Origin: Flavobacterium anhuiense
GTDB lineage: Bacteria > Bacteroidota > Bacteroidia > Flavobacteriales > Flavobacteriaceae
Assembly (NCBI RefSeq): GCF_004151235.1
Contig: NZ_JUIV01000019.1
Location: 35,626-99,625 of the forward strand
Direction of reading: 5' to 3'
Length of the DNA: 64,000 nucleotides
This document shows positions 34,014 to 42,078 of the stretch, piece by piece. The number at the start of each line of letters is the position of its first letter. Position 1 is the stretch's first letter. Made by a program: the position numbers and the translations under genes. The notes below the pieces were generated by a model, which saw nothing but the letters and a program-made list of their open reading frames with translations, was not told the DNA's origin and searched no databases.

Positions 34014-34475
34014 TTATAATTCAATTTTTGATAATTCAACTTCAAGCTTGTCAAAGTTCTCTTCGTTTTTATCAACTACGTAAGGTTTTAATTTTTGGCA
34101 TTCCGCTTCCGTTTCAAAAAGCATTTTAAAAACTACTTTGGTTTGGTTTTCAGCAATAGTTTCAAATGTTGTTAGGATTTGAAAAAGCGGTTTAGAATGA
34201 CGTTTCCATGCAATAAGATTGGGTCTGTCTATTTTGATGAATTCACATTCGTTTTCAAAATTCCCTCTCTCAGGACCGTGCATGGTGAATTTCCATATTC
34301 CGCCTTCGCGAAAATCAAATTCATGAAATGTATTGGTAAAGCCTTTTGGTCCCCACCAATTTTTTAAATGCTCAGGATTGCTCCATGCTTTAAAAACAAG
34401 TTCTTGCGGGAAATTCAAAATTCGTGTTGTCACAATTTCTGAATCTGGTGTTGTAGAAAGAATATCTGAAGTCAT
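34014..34475 (-). CDS. AHSA1-like SRPBCC protein
   Basis: A 153-residue protein of the AHSA1/activator-like START group: FKAWSNPEHLKNWWGPKGF, FDFREGGIWKFTMHGPERG and a typical C-terminal helix. The WW motif and the GPKGF loop are diagnostic of this bacterial group. Members bind hydrophobic ligands, and some are regulated with ArsR-type repressors, but none is beside this gene. The role is not known. Confidence 0.88.
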   Translation of the reverse strand: MTSDILSTTPDSEIVTTRILNFPQELVFKAWSNPEHLKNWWGPKGFTNTFHEFDFREGGIWKFTMHGPERGNFENECEFIKIDRPNLIAWKRHSKPLFQILTTFETIAENQTKVVFKMLFETEAECQKLKPYVVDKNEENFDKLEVELSKIEL

Positions 34476-34522
34476 TTTTTCTGTTTTAGTGTTTGTAACG
34501 TATTAATATACTTAGATATAAT

Positions 34523-35551
34523 TTAAATGTTTACAGATTCAATAACCGATGAAATAGTAATATCATCGGCATTTAAAGATTCTAAAAAATCTGAAGCTTC
34601 AAACACTTCGCCCATTGTGGTCACACCAGTTTTATTTATTCGTCCTGATAGTATTCTGTTGATTGCTTCGACAACCAGTGGGGCTGTAACGGCATAAATA
34701 TCCTGACCTTTAGCAGTAATGCTTCTTGTTGTATTTTGATTGGAAGCGGTTACTTCTATAGTAAATTGCTGAGACGATCTGTTTTTTTTATCGACAGGTT
34801 TAGGTTCAGGCGTGTTTTCATTTCTTAGCTCTTCGAGAGAATTTTGACTTAGATAAGTGGTAATATTTTTCACATTCAAATGACGAGAAATAGTAATGAT
34901 TTCTGAAAGGGGCAGGGCTATAATTTCCTTAACTCCTATAGGTTTTTTGAAATCCCACTTTATCGCTGGCTTTGCTTCAAATTCCTGTAAAAGTTTATCT
35001 TTAAAAATGAGTCTTTTGTAATGGTTTCGTTCGCCTGTCAATCGAGTTCCTTTTGTAGGATGCCAAGAGTCAAGTCCAATATAGATGTTTATTTCTTCAG
35101 TTTCGTTCCAGTCATTGGTTATTGCTGTACTCAACAAATCGCCAAGTCCGCCGTAAAATGCGGCAGCAGGAATAATAAGGATTTGATCTTTTCTTGCCTG
35201 TTCAGAAAATTGTTCAAATATATCTAGTACCGGTTTTTGTTCAGCAGTTAAATCAATATAATGGCTTCCTAAACGCAAAGCCGATTTTATAATAGGCTCA
35301 GCCGTGTCGAGATAAGGACCAGCACAGTTTACAATAATTTTTGCATTAGAAAAAGCATTGTCAAGTGAAGCAGCATCATGTATATCGGCTGCTTTTATTG
35401 CCGCATCTGGATATTGTTTTTGGAGTGTTTTTAGTTTTTGTTCATCTCTTCCGGAAAGTACAATATTTTTATAACCTTGTCTGTAAAGTTCAGAAACGAT
35501 AAATTTCCCAGTATGGCCATACGCACCATAAATTGCAATATTTTCTTTCAT
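34523..35551 (-). CDS. Saccharopine-dehydrogenase-like NAD(P)-binding protein
   Basis: A 342-residue cytosolic protein with an N-terminal Rossmann fold (GAYGHTGKFIVSEL, 9-22) and AGPYLDTAEPIIKSALRLGS, similar to the trans-acting enoyl reductase/saccharopine dehydrogenase NADP-binding group. The C-terminal part is less conserved. The reaction is not known. It lies between an AHSA1-like gene and an antiporter gene on the minus strand, 117 bases from the latter, and is probably its own unit. Confidence 0.82.
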   Translation of the reverse strand: MKENIAIYGAYGHTGKFIVSELYRQGYKNIVLSGRDEQKLKTLQKQYPDAAIKAADIHDAASLDNAFSNAKIIVNCAGPYLDTAEPIIKSALRLGSHYIDLTAEQKPVLDIFEQFSEQARKDQILIIPAAAFYGGLGDLLSTAITNDWNETEEINIYIGLDSWHPTKGTRLTGERNHYKRLIFKDKLLQEFEAKPAIKWDFKKPIGVKEIIALPLSEIITISRHLNVKNITTYLSQNSLEELRNENTPEPKPVDKKNRSSQQFTIEVTASNQNTTRSITAKGQDIYAVTAPLVVEAINRILSGRINKTGVTTMGEVFEASDFLESLNADDITISSVIESVNI

Positions 35552-35668
35552 GTTGTTTTCTAGTTTCTTGGAAATAGTTTTTTTAACGTATTTGTTTATA
35601 GTGGTTTAAAAAACTATGAAGGTAATGAAAATAAAGAAAGGATAAAGTTGAATTTGTTTTTTTATGCT

Positions 35669-36952
35669 TTATGGATTAGAATCGATTTTGTTTTGCTCTG
35701 CTTTTTCGTTTATTTTTTTAACGATCCAAGGAAGAGTCAATCCTTGTCCAATCAAAGTTAGGAGCACGACAGCAACAGAAATAAATATGATAGCATTTCG
35801 AAGCGGAAAAGGAGTTCCGTCTTCTAAGTTTTTTGGTAATCCGATTGCTATCGCTAAGGATACAATACCGCGCATTCCAGACCAGCTTATGATTAAACTG
35901 TTACCAAAATCCAGAAGGGCGTGTTCGCTTACTCTTCTTTTTCCATTTTTACTTTTCTGAAATGCCTTTTGTAAATTGATTTTCTGCAAATAAACCCTCG
36001 CCATTCGGACTAATAACGCGACAATTGTAATAATTGCAGCATAACCAATGTATGGAAGAATCATTTCGTTATCAATGTCTTTCAAAATATAACGAAAATT
36101 AAGTCCAATGAGAATAAAGATTAATCCGTTTAGAAGAAATATGATTACATCCCACAAACCTTTCGATTGATTTTTAAGGCTTTCAGGAAATATTTTTTTG
36201 CTGAATCGTGAAATAGCCAATCCGAGAATTACGACAGCAATTACGCCTGAAACATGCAGATGTTCAGCTACAAGGTAAGTAACAAAAGGCATTAAAAGCA
36301 TAAAACTGATGGTTACTTCGGGCTTCTTTTGCACTCGTTTTAAGATAAATGCAAGAATTTTAGACATTACAAATCCAACCAAAAAACCGCCACCAAGCAA
36401 TAAAATAAATTCTAGAGCTGCTTTCCAAATTATAAAAGCCGCTCCCATTACGGCTGCTACTGCAAAACGATAAGCAACTAAGGCCGAAGCATCGTTAATT
36501 AAACTTTCCCCTTCTAAAATGGTAATGGTTTTATGCGATATTTTAAGTCCTTTTGTAATGTTTATTGCGGCAACGGCATCTGTAGCCGAAAGTATTGCGC
36601 CCAAGACAAATGCCAATGGCCATGTCATTTCTGGAATTAGGTAATAAGCCACAACAGCAATTGCAATAGTGGTAAGGAAAACAAGCCAAATTGCCAAAGT
36701 GGTTATAGTATGGATATTGGTTTTAAAATCTCTTGACGAAATATTGAAAGAAGCATCGTATAACAAAGGAGGAAGAAATAGCAGGAAAATAATTTCGGGA
36801 TTGATTTCAATTTCTGCCATTGTTGGAATAAAGCCAATTTCAACTCCAACTATAACCAAAAGAATAGGATAGGGGATTTTTAATTTATCTGCAAAAGCTG
36901 ATAGTCCTATTACGATGGCAAGTATAAAGATGATAATGCTGTAGTTTTCCAT
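35669..36952 (-). CDS. CPA1-family sodium/proton antiporter
   Basis: A 427-residue membrane protein with about twelve membrane segments. The core signatures GAILSATDAVAA (with the ion-binding TD) and LEGESLINDASALV (with ND) fit the CPA1/NhaP group. It should exchange Na+ or K+ for H+ across the inner membrane. The C-terminus is short, without a cytoplasmic regulatory domain. The NUDIX gene lies 17 bases upstream on the same strand, so they could be co-transcribed. Confidence 0.93.
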   Translation of the reverse strand: MENYSIIIFILAIVIGLSAFADKLKIPYPILLVIVGVEIGFIPTMAEIEINPEIIFLLFLPPLLYDASFNISSRDFKTNIHTITTLAIWLVFLTTIAIAVVAYYLIPEMTWPLAFVLGAILSATDAVAAINITKGLKISHKTITILEGESLINDASALVAYRFAVAAVMGAAFIIWKAALEFILLLGGGFLVGFVMSKILAFILKRVQKKPEVTISFMLLMPFVTYLVAEHLHVSGVIAVVILGLAISRFSKKIFPESLKNQSKGLWDVIIFLLNGLIFILIGLNFRYILKDIDNEMILPYIGYAAIITIVALLVRMARVYLQKINLQKAFQKSKNGKRRVSEHALLDFGNSLIISWSGMRGIVSLAIAIGLPKNLEDGTPFPLRNAIIFISVAVVLLTLIGQGLTLPWIVKKINEKAEQNKIDSNP

Positions 36953-36969
36953 TCTCCTTTAATTGGTGT

Positions 36970-37368
36970 TTAAGCTAGTAATCCGCTTTCGTTCAGGTGT
37001 TTAAAAATAATTTTATCAACTTCAGATATAATGTCCAGATCTTTATAGTTTAACCATTTAATTTCTTCAATTTCATTGCTTTCCTGTGGAACTCCGTTAT
37101 AGTCGGCTTTGTAGCAGGTCATCTTTACGATAATTCCTTTAGCGGCTCCATCTGATTGAGCTTTGAAAGTTCCAATATACTCTACCGATTTTGGTATAAT
37201 TTCTACATTTAATTCTTCTTGGATTTCTCTAACTAAAGTTTGCTCATCTGTTTCGTTATTTTCTCTTTTCCCGCCAGGAATGTAATATTTATTCTTTCCT
37301 TTTGATCTTGTGCTTAAAATTTGACCGTTCTCAATTTTAATTAATGCGATTTTATCAATTTCAATCAT
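36970..37368 (-). CDS. NUDIX hydrolase, MutT-like
   Basis: A 132-residue single-domain Nudix protein with the box GGKRENNETDEQTLVREIQE then ELNV. All catalytic positions are present; the final glycine is replaced by asparagine, as seen in some relatives. It likely cleaves a nucleoside di- or triphosphate derivative; the substrate is unknown. It sits 17 bases upstream of the antiporter gene on the same strand. Confidence 0.9.
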   Translation of the reverse strand: MIEIDKIALIKIENGQILSTRSKGKNKYYIPGGKRENNETDEQTLVREIQEELNVEIIPKSVEYIGTFKAQSDGAAKGIIVKMTCYKADYNGVPQESNEIEEIKWLNYKDLDIISEVDKIIFKHLNESGLLA

Positions 37369-37403
37369 TGTGTTTTTTTTAACTATATATTTTTTTTAGG
37401 CTT

Positions 37404-37898
37404 TTATTTCTGTGGGTGTCTTTTTCTATTGTACATCAATTTGTATTCTTCGGTTCTATTTTTGTATTTTCTTTTATTCATTATTCTAAAATAAAAAAGG
37501 TACATCAAGGGAACTGCAACGACTACCATTAACATTAAAAAGTCAAATATTCCATAATAGGAATTAATTTTTTCGCCATTTACAATTAATATTTTTGAGT
37601 TCGTGTTTCCTGCGTATAAATTTTTAGAAACTATTTTGTCTCCAATATTAATCGTGTAGCTTAATCTTTCGTATGGTGTCAAATATAAAACATTCTTATT
37701 GTTGTTGATTTCATATTCGAATCCATGTAATGTTCCGCCCTTATTATAATTCGAAACTAAATTTACTTTGGTAACTGTTCCTGTTACAATATCACTTTTA
37801 TCAAAATGCTTTACATTATGATAGGTAGTTGAAAGAGAAATAATGAAAAGAAGTAAAGCTATCAGATTGATAATAAAAATTGCAATGTGTCTCTTCAT
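37404..37898 (-). CDS. Membrane protein with DUF3592-like middle region
   Basis: A 164-residue protein with two membrane helices (about 4-22 and 114-136) flanking a beta-rich loop: DIVTGTVTKVNLVSNYNKGG, FEYEINNNKNVLYLTPYERL and GDKIVSKNLYAGNTNSK. This layout (helix, extracytoplasmic loop with a xGTV start, helix) resembles DUF3592 proteins of unknown role. The C-terminal tail is basic. It ends 35 bases before the NUDIX gene, so the three genes could form one transcript. Confidence 0.65.
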   Translation of the reverse strand: MKRHIAIFIINLIALLLFIISLSTTYHNVKHFDKSDIVTGTVTKVNLVSNYNKGGTLHGFEYEINNNKNVLYLTPYERLSYTINIGDKIVSKNLYAGNTNSKILIVNGEKINSYYGIFDFLMLMVVVAVPLMYLFYFRIMNKRKYKNRTEEYKLMYNRKRHPQK

Positions 37899-38145
37899 TT
37901 TTTAAAAAATATTAAATGCTTTTCGTAAACTTCTCGTTAGCTTAATTTGTGATAAAATTATATGAAATCGTTTAAAATCACTCAAGTATATGTTATGGAT
38001 GTCACTTGATATTTATTTTCAAATATATTATTTTTTACTAGTGATCATCAAAGAGATTTTAATTTGTATGGTTATTTATTAAATTTTATAAATCAAGTAA
38101 GCTGTAAAGGAATAGGAGAAAAAGTCAGTGTTAGCTCATTAATAA

Positions 38146-38236
38146 TGACATAATTGTGTTGTTGTGCCATATCTGTCATGTCTTAAAAATGTCATGTTGT
38201 CAGATGATTATTGGTGTGCCAAAAGTAAAACTGACA
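38146..38236 (+). promoter_or_regulatory. Cluster of TGTCA/TGACA half-sites upstream of dnaK
   Basis: TGACA at 38146, TGTCA at 38174, 38190 and 38198, and TGACA at 38232. Two of the TGTCA sites are 3 bases apart, and ATCTGTCAT with GTCAGAT forms an inverted pair. The cluster may be a heat-shock operator or activator site. Confidence 0.45.
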
Positions 38237-38256
38237 ATTTACATTGGTTTTTTATA

Positions 38257-38272
38257 TTGGCACAAAGATTGA
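38257..38272 (+). promoter_or_regulatory. Sigma-54-like promoter of dnaK (TTGGCAC-N5-TTGA)
   Basis: TTGGCAC AAAGA TTGA matches the -24/-12 consensus TGGCAC-N5-TTGC at the -24 element and at three of the four -12 bases. It lies about 52 bases before the dnaK ATG. Confidence 0.5.
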
Positions 38273-38323
38273 CTTATGCCACCTGAGTTATTAAAATAAA
38301 ATCAAAAATTAAATATATAAAAA

Positions 38324-40207
38324 ATGGGTAAAATAATCGGAATTGACTTAGGTACGACGAACTCTTGTGTTTCTGTAATGGAAGGTAACGAAGCAGTTGT
38401 TATCCCTAACGCAGAAGGAAAAAGAACTACACCATCTATCATCGCTTTTGTTGAAGGTGGAGAAATTAAAGTAGGTGATCCTGCAAAAAGACAAGCAGTA
38501 ACGAATCCTACAAAAACGATTGCTTCTATTAAACGTTTCATGGGACACACTTTTGCTGAAACTGAAGGTGAAGCAAAAAGAGTTCCTTACAAAGTGGTAA
38601 AAGGTGACAACAATACTCCACGTGTGGATATTGACGGTCGTTTATACACTGCTCAAGAATTGTCTGCAATGACACTTCAAAAAATGAAAAAAACTGCTGA
38701 AGACTATTTAGGTCAAACAGTAACTGAGGCAGTTATTACAGTTCCTGCATACTTTAACGATGCTCAGCGTCAAGCTACAAAAGAAGCTGGTGAAATCGCT
38801 GGTCTTAAAGTTATGCGTATCATCAACGAGCCAACTGCTGCTGCACTTGCTTACGGATTAGATAAAAAAGGAAATGACCAAAAAATTGCTGTTTACGATT
38901 TAGGTGGAGGTACTTTTGATATCTCTGTTCTTGAATTAGGAGACGGTGTATTTGAAGTATTATCTACAAACGGTGATACTCACTTAGGTGGTGATGATTT
39001 TGACCAAGTTATCATTGACTGGTTAGCTGACGAATTCAAATCTGAAGAAGGTATTGATTTACGTTTAGATCCAATGTCATTACAGCGTTTGAAAGAAGCT
39101 GCTGAGAAAGCTAAGATTGAATTATCTTCTTCTGCAGAGACTGAGGTAAACTTACCTTACGTAACTGCTACTGCTTCTGGACCAAAACACTTAGTGAAAA
39201 AATTAACTAGAGCTAAATTTGAGCAATTATCAGATGCATTAGTAAAACGTTCTATGGAGCCAGTTGCTAAAGCATTAAAAGATGCAGGTTTATCTACATC
39301 TGATATCGACGAAGTAATCCTTGTTGGAGGTTCTACTCGTATGCCAAGAATCGCTGACGAAGTTGAAAAATTCTTCGGTAAAAAAGCTTCTAAAGGTGTT
39401 AACCCTGATGAGGTTGTGGCTATTGGAGCTGCTATTCAAGGTGGAGTTTTATCTGGAGATGTAAAAGATGTATTGTTACTTGACGTAACGCCTCTTTCTT
39501 TAGGTATCGAAACTATGGGTGGTGTATTGACTAAATTAATCGAGTCTAACACAACTATCCCAACTAAAAAATCTCAAGTATTCTCTACTGCTGCTGATTC
39601 TCAACCATCTGTTGAAATCCACGTATTACAAGGAGAAAGAGCTATGGCTGCTGATAACAAAACTATCGGTCGTTTCCACTTAGATGGTATTCCACCAGCA
39701 CCAAGAGGAGTTCCTCAAATCGAAGTAACTTTCGATATCGATGCTAATGGTATCATCAAAGTTTCTGCAACTGATAAAGGAACTGGAAAATCTCACGATA
39801 TCCGTATCGAAGCTTCTTCTGGATTAACAGCTGAAGAAATCGAAAAAATGAAAAAAGATGCTGAAGCTAACGCTGATGCTGACAGAATTGCAAAAGAAAG
39901 AGCTGAGAAATTAAACGAAGCTGATAGTACTATCTTCCAAACTGAATCTCAATTGAAAGAGTTAGGAGATAAATTAACAGACGAGCAAAAAACAGCTATC
40001 GAATACGCTTTAACTGAATTGAGAATGGCTCACCAATCTCAAGATCTTGACGCAATCCAAAAAGGATTAGACAATGTAAATGCAGCTTGGAAAACAGCTA
40101 CAGAAGCAATGTACGCGCAAGGAGGTGAAGGACAACAAGCTGCTCCACAACAAGAGCAGTCTTCTGGAGACAATGTTGAAGACGTTGAATTCGAAGAGGT
40201 AAAATAA
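38324..40207 (+). CDS. dnaK: Molecular chaperone DnaK (Hsp70)
   Basis: A 627-residue Hsp70. GIDLGTTNSCV at the N-terminus is the first phosphate-binding motif. AVYDLGGGTFDISVLE and VGGSTRMPRI give the second phosphate and adenosine regions. The linker DVLLLDVTPLSLGIE is intact, and the C-terminus ends in VEDVEFEEVK, the typical tail. It folds and protects proteins with DnaJ and GrpE, neither of which is adjacent here. Codon use is strongly biased towards preferred codons, as expected for a highly expressed gene. The upstream region suggests regulation by a sigma-54-type promoter and a TGTCA-type operator. Confidence 0.98.
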   Translation: MGKIIGIDLGTTNSCVSVMEGNEAVVIPNAEGKRTTPSIIAFVEGGEIKVGDPAKRQAVTNPTKTIASIKRFMGHTFAETEGEAKRVPYKVVKGDNNTPRVDIDGRLYTAQELSAMTLQKMKKTAEDYLGQTVTEAVITVPAYFNDAQRQATKEAGEIAGLKVMRIINEPTAAALAYGLDKKGNDQKIAVYDLGGGTFDISVLELGDGVFEVLSTNGDTHLGGDDFDQVIIDWLADEFKSEEGIDLRLDPMSLQRLKEAAEKAKIELSSSAETEVNLPYVTATASGPKHLVKKLTRAKFEQLSDALVKRSMEPVAKALKDAGLSTSDIDEVILVGGSTRMPRIADEVEKFFGKKASKGVNPDEVVAIGAAIQGGVLSGDVKDVLLLDVTPLSLGIETMGGVLTKLIESNTTIPTKKSQVFSTAADSQPSVEIHVLQGERAMAADNKTIGRFHLDGIPPAPRGVPQIEVTFDIDANGIIKVSATDKGTGKSHDIRIEASSGLTAEEIEKMKKDAEANADADRIAKERAEKLNEADSTIFQTESQLKELGDKLTDEQKTAIEYALTELRMAHQSQDLDAIQKGLDNVNAAWKTATEAMYAQGGEGQQAAPQQEQSSGDNVEDVEFEEVK

Positions 40208-40247
40208 TTCTTTAGTATTAAGTAATTAGTACAAAGTATTAAGATAG

Positions 40248-40277
40248 AAAACCGAGTCAGAAATGACTCGGTTTTTT
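40248..40277 (+). terminator. dnaK terminator (first copy of a duplicated hairpin)
   Basis: The stem AAAACCGAGTCA/TGACTCGGTTTT has a GAAA loop and a T-run. The same core ACCGAG(T/C)CAGAAATGACT appears again after the two-gene module at 41926. Confidence 0.9.
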
Positions 40278-40309
40278 GTTATATTTACATTGTAATTACA
40301 AAATAGAAA

Positions 40310-41497
40310 ATGGAAAAGTTGATTGTTAAAAATTTCGGACCAATAAAAGAAGCTGAAATAGATTTGACTAAATATGTTGTGTTTATTGGAGATACTTCTA
40401 CTGGGAAAAGTGTTTTGGCAAAGTTGATAACGATCTTTAGGGATAATGATTTAACTTTTGGTGCTGACAGAATAGAAGAGTTCCATAAATTATTAGGTCA
40501 TTATAATATTGATTTTGACCTTGAGGAATGTTCATTTGAATATATTCATGATAATTTACGTATTACGATGTCTAAAAAGGATTTGGAATCGCGTAAAAGT
40601 AAATTTTTAATTACTCCAACGAATGAGACAAAAAAAAATATTAAAAAAGATTCGTTAATAGAACTTAATAATAAAATAAATGAGATTTTAGATAACGAAA
40701 ATAATCAATATGAAGATAAATTTGTTGACGATTTTAAAAAAATGATCAAACAAATTATAAATACTGATAAATCGCTTCATTCATTGCCAATATATATACC
40801 AGCTGAAAGAATTTTAGTTTCTATGCTTAGTTCATCTATATCTGGTTTATGGGCAAATAATGTTGCTTTGCCTAATTGTTTTAAGGATTTTTCTGCTAGA
40901 TATGAAGTTGCAAGAAGAGAAATAAAAGAGCTTTATTTCGAATTGTTTGGGATTAATTTTAAATGGGATAATGAACTAGAGTATGTGAAAATTGAAGAAA
41001 AAGAGTATTCTTTATCTAAAACATCAAGTGGAATTCAATCTTTACTTCCATTATTGTTAGTTTTAGAATATGAAATTAATTATGCAGATAATGGACAAGT
41101 TAAGACTATTTTAATCGAAGAGCCAGAACTTAATCTTTTCCCTGTTAAACAAAAAAACTTAATTAATTATTTAATAGAAAAAATAAAAGAAACAAAAAAT
41201 AATTTAGTAATCACCACTCATAGTCCTTATATTCTTTCTTCGTTAGATACTTTAATGCTTGCAAAAAACGCTTTTGATGAACATCCTGATTTAAAAGAAG
41301 AAATAAATGCGATTGTTTCTGAAGATAAGTGGATTGATTATAATGAAATTTCCGTTTATGAAGTACGAAATGATGGAAAAGTTTATTCCATTAAAAACGA
41401 AGAATTCCGTAGTATAGATACAAATGCGATTGATGGAGTTTCAGATGTTATATCTGAGGAATTTGATAAATTAACAGAGTTACGATATGCACAATAA
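40310..41497 (+). CDS. AAA/ABC-type ATPase (OLD-like, without Toprim) of a two-gene module
   Basis: A 395-residue ATPase with a complete ABC/SMC-type set: Walker A GDTSTGKS (27-34), signature-like SSGIQSLL (239-246), Walker B TILIEEPELNLFP (266-278) and H-loop TTHSPYIL (302-309). The start MEKLIVKNFGPIKEAEIDL is typical of OLD/RecF-like defence ATPases. The C-terminus has no Toprim nuclease domain. The next gene overlaps it by 11 bases and encodes a PD-(D/E)xK-like nuclease, so the pair probably forms one complex. Both genes look more A+T-rich than dnaK. A defence role is inferred; the ATPase family is firm. Confidence 0.85.
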   Translation: MEKLIVKNFGPIKEAEIDLTKYVVFIGDTSTGKSVLAKLITIFRDNDLTFGADRIEEFHKLLGHYNIDFDLEECSFEYIHDNLRITMSKKDLESRKSKFLITPTNETKKNIKKDSLIELNNKINEILDNENNQYEDKFVDDFKKMIKQIINTDKSLHSLPIYIPAERILVSMLSSSISGLWANNVALPNCFKDFSARYEVARREIKELYFELFGINFKWDNELEYVKIEEKEYSLSKTSSGIQSLLPLLLVLEYEINYADNGQVKTILIEEPELNLFPVKQKNLINYLIEKIKETKNNLVITTHSPYILSSLDTLMLAKNAFDEHPDLKEEINAIVSEDKWIDYNEISVYEVRNDGKVYSIKNEEFRSIDTNAIDGVSDVISEEFDKLTELRYAQ

Positions 41498-41927
41498 TTT
41501 TGATGAATTGATTGAAGCTCATCAAGGTTGTTGTACAAAAAGTAAAGTGGCTTCTGAAAATGGAAAAAGATTTGAAATTGATTCTAAAGAAGATTTTACA
41601 AGAATAAGGATAGATGATTGTTTAATCGCTTCGAAACAAGTTCAGAAATGTGATTTTGGATTTGTTAGACATTTAAACAACGATTTTTATTTTGTAGAAT
41701 TAAAAGGAAAAGATGTTAAGATTGCTTTAGATCAAATAATTAGCACAATAAGTATTTTTGAGTCTACAATAATAAGAATTCCAAAAGATAAAAGGTTTGG
41801 ATTTATTATTAGTTCTAGAAATCCTTTATCAAGTACAGAAATTAATAATTTAAAACAAGCTTTTGCTAAAAGATATGGAAGACTTTTGGAGATTAAAAGT
41901 AGAGAATTTAAATATATTCCAAAATAA
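41487..41927 (+). CDS. Small PD-(D/E)xK-like nuclease of the two-gene module
   Basis: A 146-residue protein. IRIDDCLIASKQVQKCDFGF and FYFVELKGKDVKIALDQI bracket the acidic pattern D56-X14-E71-x-K73 (CDF ... ELK) of restriction-type PD-(D/E)xK nucleases, with Q83 as in RecB-like members. It overlaps the ATPase gene by 11 bases, and its stop codon lies in the repeated hairpin. Two adjacent cysteines (C15, C16) are notable. I do not recognise a named family; the nuclease call rests on the motif only. It may alternatively be a regulatory or inactive nuclease-fold subunit. Confidence 0.65.
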   Translation: MHNNFDELIEAHQGCCTKSKVASENGKRFEIDSKEDFTRIRIDDCLIASKQVQKCDFGFVRHLNNDFYFVELKGKDVKIALDQIISTISIFESTIIRIPKDKRFGFIISSRNPLSSTEINNLKQAFAKRYGRLLEIKSREFKYIPK

Positions 41928-41957
41928 ACCGAGCCAGAAATGACTCGGTTTTTTTGT
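41926..41957 (+). terminator. Terminator after the module (second copy of the hairpin)
   Basis: AACCGAGCCAGAAATGACTC and GGTTTTTTT repeat the dnaK terminator, with one stem mismatch (T to C in the left arm). The hairpin overlaps the nuclease stop codon. Confidence 0.85.
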
Positions 41958-41969
41958 TTTTGCCAATTA

Positions 41970-41995
41970 CTGTAGAGACGCGCTACAGTGCGTAT
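41970..41995. repeat. Palindromic repeat, CACTGCAGTG family (copy 4, diverged)
   Basis: CTGTAGAGACGCGCTACAGT followed by GCGT; the centre has changed from CTGCAG to CTACAG. It adjoins the second terminator. Confidence 0.6.
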
Positions 41996-42078
41996 AAGTC
42001 TAGGTTTTCCACAAACTGATAATTGTCATTTCCTGTTCAAATTCTTTTTCGTAATATTACTATTGTAAATTTTCGTGA

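Larger units (their letters stand above)
37899..38323. other. Intergenic region upstream of dnaK, 425 bases
   Basis: A divergent region. The left 200 bases are A+T-rich without any gene or repeat I can support. The right half holds five TGTCA/TGACA boxes and a sigma-54-like promoter (38257-38272). No CIRCE-type HrcA operator was seen. Confidence 0.65.

Noticed and set aside
38324..38550. Minus-strand frames over the dnaK start
   Set aside because: They are antisense to the conserved DnaK ATPase domain and show no independent coding signal.
40310..41927. Identity with PARIS or Septu defence systems
   Set aside because: The second protein has neither the Toprim/DUF4435 pattern of AriB nor an HNH motif like PtuB; only the general ATPase type is shared.
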